The notes under the pieces: generated by a model
Told to the model about the DNA's origin: nothing
Databases searched by the model: none
What the model saw: the letters and a program-made list of their open reading frames with translations, nothing else
Translations under genes and position numbers: made by a program
Part shown: positions 52,767-60,998 of the stretch, piece by piece
How the letters are laid out: each line of letters begins with the position of its first letter
Position numbering within the stretch: the stretch's first letter is position 1
NCBI RefSeq assembly: GCF_000745455.1
Contig: NZ_JQJI01000008.1
Coordinates: 1 to 64,000, forward strand
From: Mesoaciditoga lauensis cd-1655R = DSM 25116
GTDB taxonomy: Bacteria; Thermotogota; Thermotogae; Mesoaciditogales; Mesoaciditogaceae
Length of the DNA stretch: 64,000 nt
Reading direction: 5' to 3'

Positions 52767-53849
52767 TCACTCCGCTTCCACAACATTTTCAAATATTTGC
52801 TTTGTGAAGTTGAAGTTCTTTATCATCTTGCTCGAAAATCCAAGCGCAGCTCCCTTCGCAATGGAAAAAGTGCCGTTACTGTCCACAACACCTTTTATCT
52901 TTCTTTCAATTTGAAATGGTATCTTTTCATACGTAGTTTCGATCAGATCTTTGCCAACCCACCTTGGAAGCATGGTTATATCTCCACCTACGATGTACAA
53001 CTCCGGATCAACTATGTCTACGGCTATTTCCAGAAGATCGGAAAAATAGTTTACGAATTCCTTTAATTTGAGCTTTTTAGGCACGTCTTTCTTCCTCAGG
53101 TCGTTTACTGTTAAACCTCTTTCTTGTGTGAGCGAAAAACTTCTCCAAAATTCACCCGCGCGAGAGTTGAATCCCTCGTGAATTTCACCATTTATCATTA
53201 TTCCAGCTCCAATACCCACGGGCCTTTCAAGACAGTAAGGTATTGAAAAGATGAAATATATGAGATTGTTTGAACTCATAAAATGCGAAGCAGCGGCTGC
53301 ATTCGCGTTGTTCATGACAATCGTTTTCACTTTAAGCTCATTTTCGATCATCTTCACAATTGGCATTTTCTTTATGTTCAGCGCCGTTGAAAGTACTATA
53401 GTTCCTTCTTTTGTTGAAACAATACCGGGAGTGGCTATTGATATGCCGATAAGATCTTCCGATTTGTATTTGAAGTAAACATCTTTTATTATCTCAAGGA
53501 TGTTTTCCCCATTCACGTCCATAGTCGCGTATTCTTTTTTCAAAACTTTTCCCCTTAAAGTTGCAATAGTGGACGTTACTTCTCCCTGTTCTATAGATAT
53601 TCCCAATATTTTTTTCCATTCATCGTTAAAGGAAAGTATTCTTGTCTTTCTTCCCCCTTTCGAACTGGCGGGAGATTCTCCAATGGTCTTCACAATGCCG
53701 GTTCGTGTAAGAAGGCTAATATTTCTCGAGATCGTTGACGGATCGACATGAAGATGTTTTCCCAATTCGTTCCTTGAGCTTTGCCCGTTTTTCCACATGA
53801 AGCTCATTATCTTATGGTGAACCGTTGTGAATTCTATGGAATTAGTCAT
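52767..53849 (-). CDS. ROK-family transcriptional regulator (NagC/XylR type)
   Basis: This 360-residue DNA-binding protein has a winged HTH in residues 8-65 (SRNELGKHLHVDPSTISRNI) and a ROK sugar-binding domain. The cysteine-rich zinc motif common in ROK proteins is absent (GEFWRSFSLTQERGLTVNDL stands there). It is the first gene of the operon with GH3 and the ABC importer, whose promoter carries the inverted repeat at 53876, so autoregulation in response to an imported sugar is expected. Confidence 0.9.
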   Translation of the reverse strand: MTNSIEFTTVHHKIMSFMWKNGQSSRNELGKHLHVDPSTISRNISLLTRTGIVKTIGESPASSKGGRKTRILSFNDEWKKILGISIEQGEVTSTIATLRGKVLKKEYATMDVNGENILEIIKDVYFKYKSEDLIGISIATPGIVSTKEGTIVLSTALNIKKMPIVKMIENELKVKTIVMNNANAAAASHFMSSNNLIYFIFSIPYCLERPVGIGAGIMINGEIHEGFNSRAGEFWRSFSLTQERGLTVNDLRKKDVPKKLKLKEFVNYFSDLLEIAVDIVDPELYIVGGDITMLPRWVGKDLIETTYEKIPFQIERKIKGVVDSNGTFSIAKGAALGFSSKMIKNFNFTKQIFENVVEAE

Positions 53850-53875
53850 GTAAAAGCCTCCATACGTTTACTTAT

Positions 53876-53900
53876 TTAGTTGCATGCATCACGCAACTAA
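53876..53900. promoter_or_regulatory. Inverted-repeat operator of the ROK-GH3-ABC operon
   Basis: TTAGTTGC and GCAACTAA are perfect inverted 8-mers separated by nine bases. The site begins five bases after the -10 box of the promoter at 53905, so it covers the transcription start. ROK repressors use sites of this size. Confidence 0.8.
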
Positions 53901-53904
53901 CTTA

Positions 53905-53933
53905 ATTATAGTAGTCTTAACATTCATATGCAA
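53905..53933 (-). promoter_or_regulatory. Promoter of the ROK-GH3-ABC operon
   Basis: On the minus strand, TTGCAT (53933-53928) and TATAAT (53910-53905) are separated by 17 bases, a strong sigma-A promoter. Confidence 0.85.
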
Positions 53934-54099
53934 CTTTGCTTACCAAGCTTTTTGGATGACAATAGGCATCCTCACAGAATTAAACGTGATTATCTTCTTA
54001 TATTTAAAAATATCGTCTATTTTCTCTGATTTTTGAGTTTTTAAGTTCTACTTGCGGTACCGAGCTTATTTATTGTCGAATTCACTTAACTCGTGCGTC

Positions 54100-54175
54100 A
54101 ATGCTATAAAGTAATTCAAAAAGGGATTAAATCTCATTCTCGAAGTACTTATCAGAACATATGAGCGAATCTGCC
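54100..54175 (+). repeat. Interspersed repeat, copy I (core deleted)
   Basis: The left part of the element (TATAAAGTAATTC, ATTAAATCTCATTCTCG, AAGTACTTATCAGAACATAT) runs directly into GAGCGAATCTG from the right part. The inner arms and hairpins are missing. The shared GAGC at the joint (in GAGCTC and in AGAGCG of complete copies) suggests deletion through microhomology. It abuts the stop of the threonine synthase gene. Confidence 0.7.
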
Positions 54176-54176
54176 G

Positions 54177-55277
54177 TTACTTGTTTTTTAACCCATGACC
54201 TGTTATCGTGGAAACTATAACTTCATTTTTCCTTGATTCAGATTCTTCGATGTACTTTTGAACTCCTGCGAATGTGGCGGCAGCGGTGGGTTCCATATGA
54301 TAACCATTTCTCGCCATTTCTTCAAAACTGGCCATTATCTCTTCTTCGTTTACCGTTACGAAGTGTCCTTTTGTTCTTTTCACAGCATCGATAATCTGAT
54401 TTGCACGCATGGGAACTGCAATGGCGATTCCTTCAGCAATGGTACTCTTCACATGAAAATTCGCTTTGTCGTTCTTTTTGGAAAATGCCGCCGCAAGTGG
54501 AGCACAATTTGCAGCCTGAACGCTAATTATCTTTGGTACCTTTTTGGTAATACCCGCCTTAAAAAGATCCGTAAAGCCAATGTAAGCGCCTAAAAGAAGC
54601 GTGCCATTTCCAACGGGCAATATAACCACATCTGGGGCTTTCCATCCCAATTGCTCTGTTACTTCATATGCGAACGTTTTAGTTCCTTGAAGAAAGTACG
54701 GATTGTACACGTGACTTGCGTAATACTTATTTTCCACTTCGCGCAGTACAGCCTTTGCCGTTTCTTCCCTTGTTTGTCCTATTTTATGAATTCTCGCACC
54801 GTAGGCCATTATCTGAGAGATTTTAGATGAAGAAGTTTTTTCCGGAACGAATATGTCGCACTTTATCTTCGCTTTTGTGGAATATGCCGCTATGGCCGCA
54901 CCGGCATTCCCCGAAGAATCTTCTACAACGCTTTTCACCCCTATTTCCTTTACATGGCTTATCAGGACTGATGCGCCCCTGTCTTTATAAGAACCACTTT
55001 GAAAGAGGTGATCCTGTTTTACCCAGATCTTGTGATTGTTTATAGGAATTAGAAGAAGAGGTGTAAATCCTTCATCAAAGGAAACGATGCTTTCATCTTT
55101 TTCTATTGGAATAGCCTCACGGTATCTCCACATGGTCGGCTTTCGTCTCTTTATCTCATTTAACGGAAATTTCGCCTCAAATTGAAGATTCAAAAGTCCA
55201 CCGCATGAAGAGCACTTGTATTCCTTGTAAGTAGGAAGATATTCTCTTCCACACGAAGAACAAATCAGCTTGACCAT
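54177..55277 (-). CDS. thrC: Threonine synthase
   Basis: This 366-residue PLP enzyme converts O-phosphohomoserine to threonine. An N-terminal zinc ribbon (CSSCGREYLPTYKEYKCSSC) is typical of this ThrC branch. The PLP lysine is in GSYKDRGAS near residue 95, and the glycine-rich phosphate-binding loop is LPVGNGTLL. Other fold-type II PLP enzymes (for example diaminopropionate or cysteate-type homologues) cannot be fully excluded. It is monocistronic, with a CxxC-type domain unlike its neighbours. Confidence 0.88.
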   Translation of the reverse strand: MVKLICSSCGREYLPTYKEYKCSSCGGLLNLQFEAKFPLNEIKRRKPTMWRYREAIPIEKDESIVSFDEGFTPLLLIPINNHKIWVKQDHLFQSGSYKDRGASVLISHVKEIGVKSVVEDSSGNAGAAIAAYSTKAKIKCDIFVPEKTSSSKISQIMAYGARIHKIGQTREETAKAVLREVENKYYASHVYNPYFLQGTKTFAYEVTEQLGWKAPDVVILPVGNGTLLLGAYIGFTDLFKAGITKKVPKIISVQAANCAPLAAAFSKKNDKANFHVKSTIAEGIAIAVPMRANQIIDAVKRTKGHFVTVNEEEIMASFEEMARNGYHMEPTAAATFAGVQKYIEESESRKNEVIVSTITGHGLKNK

Positions 55278-55507
55278 TTCTATCCCTTCTCTTTAGAATG
55301 TGTATACGCAAAGAATATCACGCTTACACGTCTAAAGTAAATTCAAAACGATTATCAACCGAGCTCACACAGACGCATAAAAGCATTGACATGCTTTCAA
55401 TTAAATGTTAATATTTTATGAAAGCTCGATGTGTTTTCCACATTTCGCTCATTCCTCAACCTGTGCGTCGATGTTACAAAGTATTTCAAAAAAGGATTAA
55501 ATTTCAC

Positions 55508-55686
55508 CCTCGAAGTACTTGTCAGAACATATGAACTCTCCATCTGAAGATTCAAAATATGAGGTTGAGAGGCACAGGACGTGCCGAGAAAGCGAAGCAC
55601 TCATGGACGAGTGTCTGAGCGTGCCTCATATTTTGAATTAGGAAGACGGAAAGAAGAGCGAATCCGTTCTGACAGGACTTCGAAAA
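55508..55686 (+). repeat. Structured interspersed repeat, copy G
   Basis: This is a full subtype 1 copy in plus orientation. Ends are CGAAGTACTTGTCAGAAC and GTTCTGACAGGACTTCG; arms ATTCAAAATATGAGG/CCTCATATTTTGAAT are perfect; the hairpin is GGCAC-AGGAC-GTGCC. Similarity continues left to about 55455 (GCGTCGATGTTACAAAG). It precedes the second Kelch gene. Confidence 0.88.
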
Positions 55687-56005
55687 AATTGCCTTTACCG
55701 CTTGGAAAGCGGGTTCAAAATCAAAAAGTGTTGTCGAACGTTGCTCACATGTTTTCATAAAGAATTTTTGTAATGTCTTTTGTAATGTTCGCGCACAACA
55801 TAAGTAATTCGTTTTTGCCTTCAAAAAGAAATAGCCGATCTTCATGTATATCTTTGCTGGGTACTTTTGCAAATCCATACCTCGTTTAAGAATATGAGCA
55901 AAATTGGAAAGCGCAAGGTGTTTGAATTTACCGTACTGCATCATCGCAAAATGTATCTGAAGGTCTAGCAATATATTGTCACGAAACAAGAAGGGGGGAA
56001 TTTTT
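55687..56005 (-). other. Non-coding stretch with possible decayed reading frame
   Basis: A minus-strand frame at about 55780-55975 reads plausibly as protein (FAMMQYGKFKHLALSNFAHI and onward), rich in aromatic and basic residues like the C-terminus of a transposase. It has no start of its own and runs into the repeat, so I treat it as a possible remnant only. The stretch also holds the leader of the Kelch gene with AAGGGGGGA. Confidence 0.3.
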
Positions 56006-57967
56006 ATGAGTTTCAAAATCTTAGCGCTTTTGGCGTTGGTTGTAACGATCACGTCTGTTTTTGTTATAGGTGCAAACGTATCATTCAACACAGGAAAGTT
56101 GATTTCTTTCGATGGGAAGAACTTCATATTCACACTTGCTGGAACGAATGCAACTGTGGTCATTCCACTTGGAAAGATCTCAAAGGTATCTTTTGATAAC
56201 AAAACGGAAAACGGTACCGGTTTGATCATGAAAAATGGCGTGAACCTCCCATATGCCAAAATTTCGGTGATAAGAGATGGTAAGGCCTTTTTTACACTTC
56301 CGTTCGGTGAATTGGAAGCCAATCTCTCGGATATAGCGTTCATAAACTTCAAAAACATCACGGTGCTTTCTTCTCCATCTTCATTTAATTTCATCGTCCA
56401 TCCATCCGTAGGTGGAAATTTTACAGCTAAACTCATATCGGTAAAAAAGAATGCCTACAAATTTCAAACTTCATACGGAGCTCTCTCAATTCCATGGTCA
56501 CAAATAAAAGATATCGAAAAGGTTGGTGCATTGCCGATTAAATCCGGCATTTTGCTCTATGGAAATGTTCTTACGGAAGGCAACGTATCATCTTTCGATG
56601 GCAGATACTACACTATCACAACATCGTATGGCAAATACAAAATTGTAAGCGGCTCTATCATTGCGCTTGCGAACGAGCGGCCAACAAAAAAAGTGAACTT
56701 CGGTTCTTTCTTGCTCTTAAAAGACGGGCAAGTTTTGGAGGGTAACATCGTTGATTCTAAAAGTGGAAGCATGATTTACCAAACGCCATGGGGAAAGGTG
56801 AAGGTACCAATGGATAGCATCGTATCGGTACAGATGAGAAAATTCGCGGGCGTTCGTATTATAACAAAGCCTTCTGGCGTTGACGTTCAACTAGATGGTG
56901 TGAAGCTTGGAAAAACGCCTTTAAAACTTCCACTTACTTTAAAAGAAGAGCACGTACTCACTTTGACAAAGCCTAGGTATCAAATTCTGATGAAAAAGGT
57001 ATGCGCATTACCTTATGCTCACTTAACTTTAAGCTACAAACTTTCATATGGGAACGTTTGGCAAAAGGATGGGGAAATGCCCAGTGCAAGGGGATATTTG
57101 TCTGCGGTGGAATATGAAGGAAAGATATATGTAATGGGAGGCTATGATAACAACACACAGCTAGATCTCGTAGAAGTCTACAACCCCAAAACGAATAAAT
57201 GGAGTACTGCTTCCCCCATGTTAACGCCAAGAGATGAATTTGCGGCGGTGAAATGTAATGGAATGATATACGCGATAGGAGGATGGAATGGATCACGATT
57301 GAATTCCGTTGAAGTTTACGATCCTCAAACAGATACATGGTCGGCCATAAATTCTATGCCAACGGCAAGAAATCGCCTGGCAGCTGTGGAATATAACGGA
57401 AAAATATACGCAATTGGCGGCTATGCTGACGATGAGGAATTGGACACTGTAGAGCTTTACGATCCTGAGAAAGGTGTGTGGAATGAGGTATCTCCAATGC
57501 CTACGCCAAGAGATGGATTTGCTGCCGTAAGATTAGGAGAGAAGATCTACACGATAGGTGGAGCAAATGAAAACGATGAGGCTTTGAATACGGTGGAAAT
57601 TTACGATCCAGAAATGGATACGTGGACCGAAGGAGCCCCAATGCCAACGGCTAGGCTTGGATTGACGGCGGTAGAATACGCAGGGAAGATCTATGCAATA
57701 GGTGGAGAGGATACGAATAGAGAGAGTTTGAACATCGTCGAGATTTACGATCCAAAAAACAACAGATGGAGTGAAGCGAATTCCCCCATGCCCACCGCAA
57801 GAAGATGGATGGGAGGAGCCGAATATGATGGAAAGATATACATATTCGGTGGGGAAAATGACGAATACGAAGTTTTAAACATGGTTGAAGATTACGTGCC
57901 TGGTGAAGCTTCCAAAAATGAAAATAACGAAGAAGAAGGAAGTGATTTTTCCGCGGTACTTTTTTAA
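56006..57967 (+). CDS. Secreted PEGA/Kelch-repeat protein 2
   Basis: This 653-residue exported protein is a paralogue of the one at 29031. A signal peptide (residues 1-22) is followed by the same short beta repeats (ISFDGKNFIFTLAG), a PEGA domain (IITKPSGVDVQLDGVKLGKT) and six Kelch repeats (YAIGGW...VEVYDPQTDTWS). It ends soon after the propeller in an acidic tail (ENNEEEGSDFSAVLF), lacking the C-terminal domain of paralogue 1. The start is ATG 56006 behind AAGGGGGGA. It is bracketed by inverted copies G and H of the repeat. Confidence 0.85.
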   Translation: MSFKILALLALVVTITSVFVIGANVSFNTGKLISFDGKNFIFTLAGTNATVVIPLGKISKVSFDNKTENGTGLIMKNGVNLPYAKISVIRDGKAFFTLPFGELEANLSDIAFINFKNITVLSSPSSFNFIVHPSVGGNFTAKLISVKKNAYKFQTSYGALSIPWSQIKDIEKVGALPIKSGILLYGNVLTEGNVSSFDGRYYTITTSYGKYKIVSGSIIALANERPTKKVNFGSFLLLKDGQVLEGNIVDSKSGSMIYQTPWGKVKVPMDSIVSVQMRKFAGVRIITKPSGVDVQLDGVKLGKTPLKLPLTLKEEHVLTLTKPRYQILMKKVCALPYAHLTLSYKLSYGNVWQKDGEMPSARGYLSAVEYEGKIYVMGGYDNNTQLDLVEVYNPKTNKWSTASPMLTPRDEFAAVKCNGMIYAIGGWNGSRLNSVEVYDPQTDTWSAINSMPTARNRLAAVEYNGKIYAIGGYADDEELDTVELYDPEKGVWNEVSPMPTPRDGFAAVRLGEKIYTIGGANENDEALNTVEIYDPEMDTWTEGAPMPTARLGLTAVEYAGKIYAIGGEDTNRESLNIVEIYDPKNNRWSEANSPMPTARRWMGGAEYDGKIYIFGGENDEYEVLNMVEDYVPGEASKNENNEEEGSDFSAVLF

Positions 57968-58165
57968 AAAAGAAGGCACTTTCAGACACTCGTCTGTGAG
58001 TGCTTCGCTTTTTGGCACATCTTGTGTCTCTTCACCTCATATTTAGGTTCTGAATCAATTTCAGGGTGGCAGAAAGGTCAAAGACTCTAGTCCAATGAGA
58101 ACTCATATATTCTAACAAATACTTTGAGAGTGAGATTTAACCTCTTGTTGAAATTTTTTGTAACA
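57968..58165 (-). repeat. Interspersed repeat, copy H (degenerate, inverted)
   Basis: AGGCAC, CAGACACTCGTCTGTGAGTG, CTTCGCTTTTTGGCACATCT and CCTCATATT match the core in minus orientation. A divergent middle and the end TTCTAACAAATACTTTGAGA followed by GTGAGATTTAA match the outer end. The outer similarity continues as TTTTTTGTAACATCGATG. It starts one base after the Kelch 2 stop. Confidence 0.65.
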
Positions 58166-58299
58166 TCGATGCACACAATGAATGTTTTAAAAACAGTTAA
58201 AAAATAGAGAAATACTGAGAACGGCTAATAAATACTTCAGAAACAGGCCGTATTAGCTGATAATCACTATTAATAACTTTATATGGACATAAATCGGTG

Positions 58300-58328
58300 T
58301 TGACAACATTGCATTTATATTTTAATAT
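58300..58328 (+). promoter_or_regulatory. Promoter of the ROK/GmhA sugar operon
   Basis: TTGACA (58300-58305) and TAATAT (58323-58328) lie 17 bases apart, about 55 bases before the ROK regulator. The spacer and flanks hold imperfect symmetry (ACAACAT and ATATTGT), a possible self-operator. Confidence 0.85.
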
Positions 58329-58383
58329 GATATTGTAAAGGATCATTACTTACTAAATAAAAAATTAATTAAAGGGGTTTTGA

Positions 58384-59526
58384 ATGGTGAACGTTGATTC
58401 CATAAGATTAAATAACTCTCTTAAAGTTTTGAATTTTATCATGAAAAATGAAATTTCAAGAGCCGACCTGGCTCGCAAAACGAGCCTTACAAAAACCACA
58501 GTGGGTGGCATCGTAAGAGATTTCATAGATTTAGGCTTTTTAAGAGAAAAAAGATTTGCTTCTTCAGGCATTGGAAGGCCTTCTGTCTTACTCGAAATAA
58601 TTCCTAATTCGGTACATGCAATAGGCTTGGAAATTGAAAGACATAGAGTTTCTGGATGTCTAACGGATGTTCCTGGACACTTGTTAGCGCAAAAATCTAT
58701 TTCATTCAGCAAAAGTGATTTTAGTTCTATAATGAACAGCATTTTTGAAGTTTTGGATGATCTTTTTGCAAAAGCTTCAAAAAGGTCTGTAAACGTAAAT
58801 GCGATTGTCGTCGGAGCACCAAGTCCTTTAGATAGAGAGAGTGGGATCATAAAGGATCCTCCAAAATTTTCTGACTTTGAAAATGTTCCAATTGTTGATT
58901 TGATGTATAAAAAATATGGGGTAGATGTTTGGATAGAAAATGATGTTGATATGGTAGCCTTGGGAGAAAAATGGTTCGGTGAAGCAAGAACACTCGATGA
59001 CTTTATGTATGTTCAAGTAAACGAAGGAATAGGAGCGGGAATTATAACTAATGGAGAGCTTTATCGTGGCAAAGAAGGATACAGCGGGGAGATTGGTCAT
59101 TTTTTGATTTTCAAAAATGGGGAATACAGATATTTAGAAGATCTTTACGGTGTAGATGTAATAGTTTCTAGAGCAAAAAAGGAAATATCTCCTCACATTT
59201 CAAGCATTCAAGATATAGAGAAGCTTTTAGCATCAAAAAACAAGAAAGCTGAGAAATTGGTAATAGAGACGGGGCAAGCAATAGGAGCTGCAATATTGTC
59301 TATGATCCATACGTTGGGAATCTCAGATGTTTTTGTAGGAGGAAAAATCGTAGTCTTGGGCAAGATCTTTCTAGCGAGTGTTCAAGAGATGATAAGCAAA
59401 CATATTTTTTCGAAATCTGAGATAAACATCAGATTTTCAAACGTTAAAGAAACAGCAGTAGCAATAGGTGCGGCGGGGCAAGGAATTAGACTGTATTTGC
59501 AAAAACTAATAGCGGAGAAAGGATAA
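58384..59526 (+). CDS. ROK-family transcriptional regulator
   Basis: This 380-residue protein has an N-terminal HTH (MKNEISRADLARKTSLTKTT) and a ROK domain from about residue 75. EHDVDM-type and IGAGIITNGELYRG segments and SGEIGHFLIF are present, but the Cys-rich zinc motif is missing. The start is ATG 58384 behind AAAGGGG. It is the first gene of the operon that ends in the PfkB-HAD fusion and probably senses its sugar. Confidence 0.9.
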   Translation: MVNVDSIRLNNSLKVLNFIMKNEISRADLARKTSLTKTTVGGIVRDFIDLGFLREKRFASSGIGRPSVLLEIIPNSVHAIGLEIERHRVSGCLTDVPGHLLAQKSISFSKSDFSSIMNSIFEVLDDLFAKASKRSVNVNAIVVGAPSPLDRESGIIKDPPKFSDFENVPIVDLMYKKYGVDVWIENDVDMVALGEKWFGEARTLDDFMYVQVNEGIGAGIITNGELYRGKEGYSGEIGHFLIFKNGEYRYLEDLYGVDVIVSRAKKEISPHISSIQDIEKLLASKNKKAEKLVIETGQAIGAAILSMIHTLGISDVFVGGKIVVLGKIFLASVQEMISKHIFSKSEINIRFSNVKETAVAIGAAGQGIRLYLQKLIAEKG

Positions 59527-59529
59527 GAA

Positions 59530-60072
59530 GCGTTTTTATTCATCCCAACTTGAATTCAGGCCTAATGATGGCCAATAACTGAAAATATACCTATAATACC
59601 CTTAGTGACGAAGTGCGCCTAACTCTTCTTAGAAATCCCCCTATGCCTGGCACACACCTCACAAAATAAAAAAGCGTGATTTTTTTGCTCTTTACAAGAA
59701 TTCAATCTTTGGTTAGGGAGTTACCCATGTGAAGAAAAATGGAAAGGTTTAAGGCTTGCTCAGTGTCTAAATAATCCTCTCGAAGTTTTTAGTATTCCAA
59801 AACATTCAGGAAAGTTGCCAATGGTAAATTCCTTTTTTGAAGTGAAAGGGGGCAACGTTTTGCTGGAAACACTGAAAATGTCAGAAAATAAAGAAAAAAA
59901 TTTGACTGTAAGATTATGAGAAACTATGGGAAAGGAAGGACACCTTTCACTGAGAATCCTCAAAAAAGCAAAGAATTTTGGGATAAAGAAATATGAAATA
60001 AAAACTTTTAAGTTAGAGAACAGATCAGTTGAAAAAGTAAATCTCATGGAAAGAAATGATGAGAGTTTATGA
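59530..60072 (+). pseudogene. Remnant of GH38 alpha-mannosidase, C-terminal part
   Basis: Conceptual translation gives blocks of the GH38 C-terminal domain in the right order: GLMMANN-stop-KYTYNTLSD, then EVRLTLLRNPPMP, then LRLAQCLNNPLEVF, then NSFFEVKGGNVLLETLKMSE, then LTVRL-stop-ETMGKEGHLSLRI. Stops lie at 59580, 59667 and 59917, with at least one frameshift between the second and third blocks. The normal stop (TGA 60070) overlaps the ROK kinase ATG, as expected of a former operon member. About 180 codons of a roughly 1000-codon gene remain; the 5' part is gone. Confidence 0.8.
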
Positions 60073-60998
60073 GCAAGTTTTTACTCGGCATAGATATTGG
60101 TGGAACAAAAACAGCTGTACTCATTGGAAATGAAAAATTTCATATTACGAATCGTCTTGAATTTCCAACAAAGAGAAATTTTAAGGTTTTTTTGAATGAT
60201 CTAACATGCAGCATTTCAAAGATAAAAAATGAACATAACATTGCTGCCGTTGGTGTTGTGGTAGGAGGGCCTTTGGATGCTGAAAAAGGTATTCTGTATA
60301 ATCCACCACACCTTGGATGGGGAACCATTAATCTTCTTGAAGAATTGAGAAAAATGTTCGATGTTACCGTGAAAATCGAACATGATGCAAAGGCGGAGGC
60401 ATTAGCTGAATGGAAACTTGGGGCAGGAAAAGGTTTTAAGAATATCATCTTTCTTACACTCGGAACCGGCTTAGGCGCTGGAATAGTTATAAATGGACAT
60501 TTATACAGAGGAAGTTCGAATGTCGCAGGTGAAGTTGGGCATATAAGAATAGATGAAGAAGGACCATTCTTATATGGCAAAGAAGGAACGTGGGAATCCT
60601 ATTGCAGTGGCGAGGGAATAGCGAAACTTGCCCATTTCATGTTTCCATCCTACTTTGAGCAAAATATCTCTACCCCTCAAGTTTCTTCAATGGCCAACGC
60701 AGGTGATTTAAAGGCAATCGAAGTTTTAAAGGTGAGTGGCGAACATTTTGGAAAAGGGCTTGCACTACTTTTTGACATTTTAGATCCTGAAAGAATAATT
60801 CTTGGTCCCTTAAGTTGGAGACTTCCAAATTTATGGTTGAAGAGCGCTCTTAAAGTTTTAGAAAAAGAAGCCTTGTTAAGGAAAGAAGTGGTTTCACGAG
60901 TGGTTAAGTCAGCGTTAAAAGAAAAAGTGGGAGATTTTGCTGCGATTGTCATAGCTCATCAATCATTGAGCAAAGGAGGGAATTCACTTGAAACTTGA
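60069..60998 (+). CDS. ROK-family sugar kinase
   Basis: This 309-residue kinase phosphorylates a hexose or N-acyl-hexosamine. The ATP motif GIDIGGTKTAVLIG opens the protein, VKIEHDAKAEALAEW holds the catalytic Asp, and FLTLGTGLGAGIVINGHLYR and GEVGHI follow. The zinc motif (CxCGxxGCxE) reads LYGKEGTWESYCSG, so the usual cysteines are lost. The start is ATG 60069, overlapping the stop of the mannosidase remnant. It overlaps the next gene by 11 bases. Mannose or a related sugar is suggested by the remnant. Confidence 0.88.
   Translation: MSKFLLGIDIGGTKTAVLIGNEKFHITNRLEFPTKRNFKVFLNDLTCSISKIKNEHNIAAVGVVVGGPLDAEKGILYNPPHLGWGTINLLEELRKMFDVTVKIEHDAKAEALAEWKLGAGKGFKNIIFLTLGTGLGAGIVINGHLYRGSSNVAGEVGHIRIDEEGPFLYGKEGTWESYCSGEGIAKLAHFMFPSYFEQNISTPQVSSMANAGDLKAIEVLKVSGEHFGKGLALLFDILDPERIILGPLSWRLPNLWLKSALKVLEKEALLRKEVVSRVVKSALKEKVGDFAAIVIAHQSLSKGGNSLET

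Noticed and set aside
55552-56436. Minus-strand open frame of 294 codons across repeat G and the Kelch 2 gene
   Set aside because: Its first half is antisense to the well-supported Kelch gene and its end is repeat; only the middle (about 55780-55975) might be an old coding remnant.
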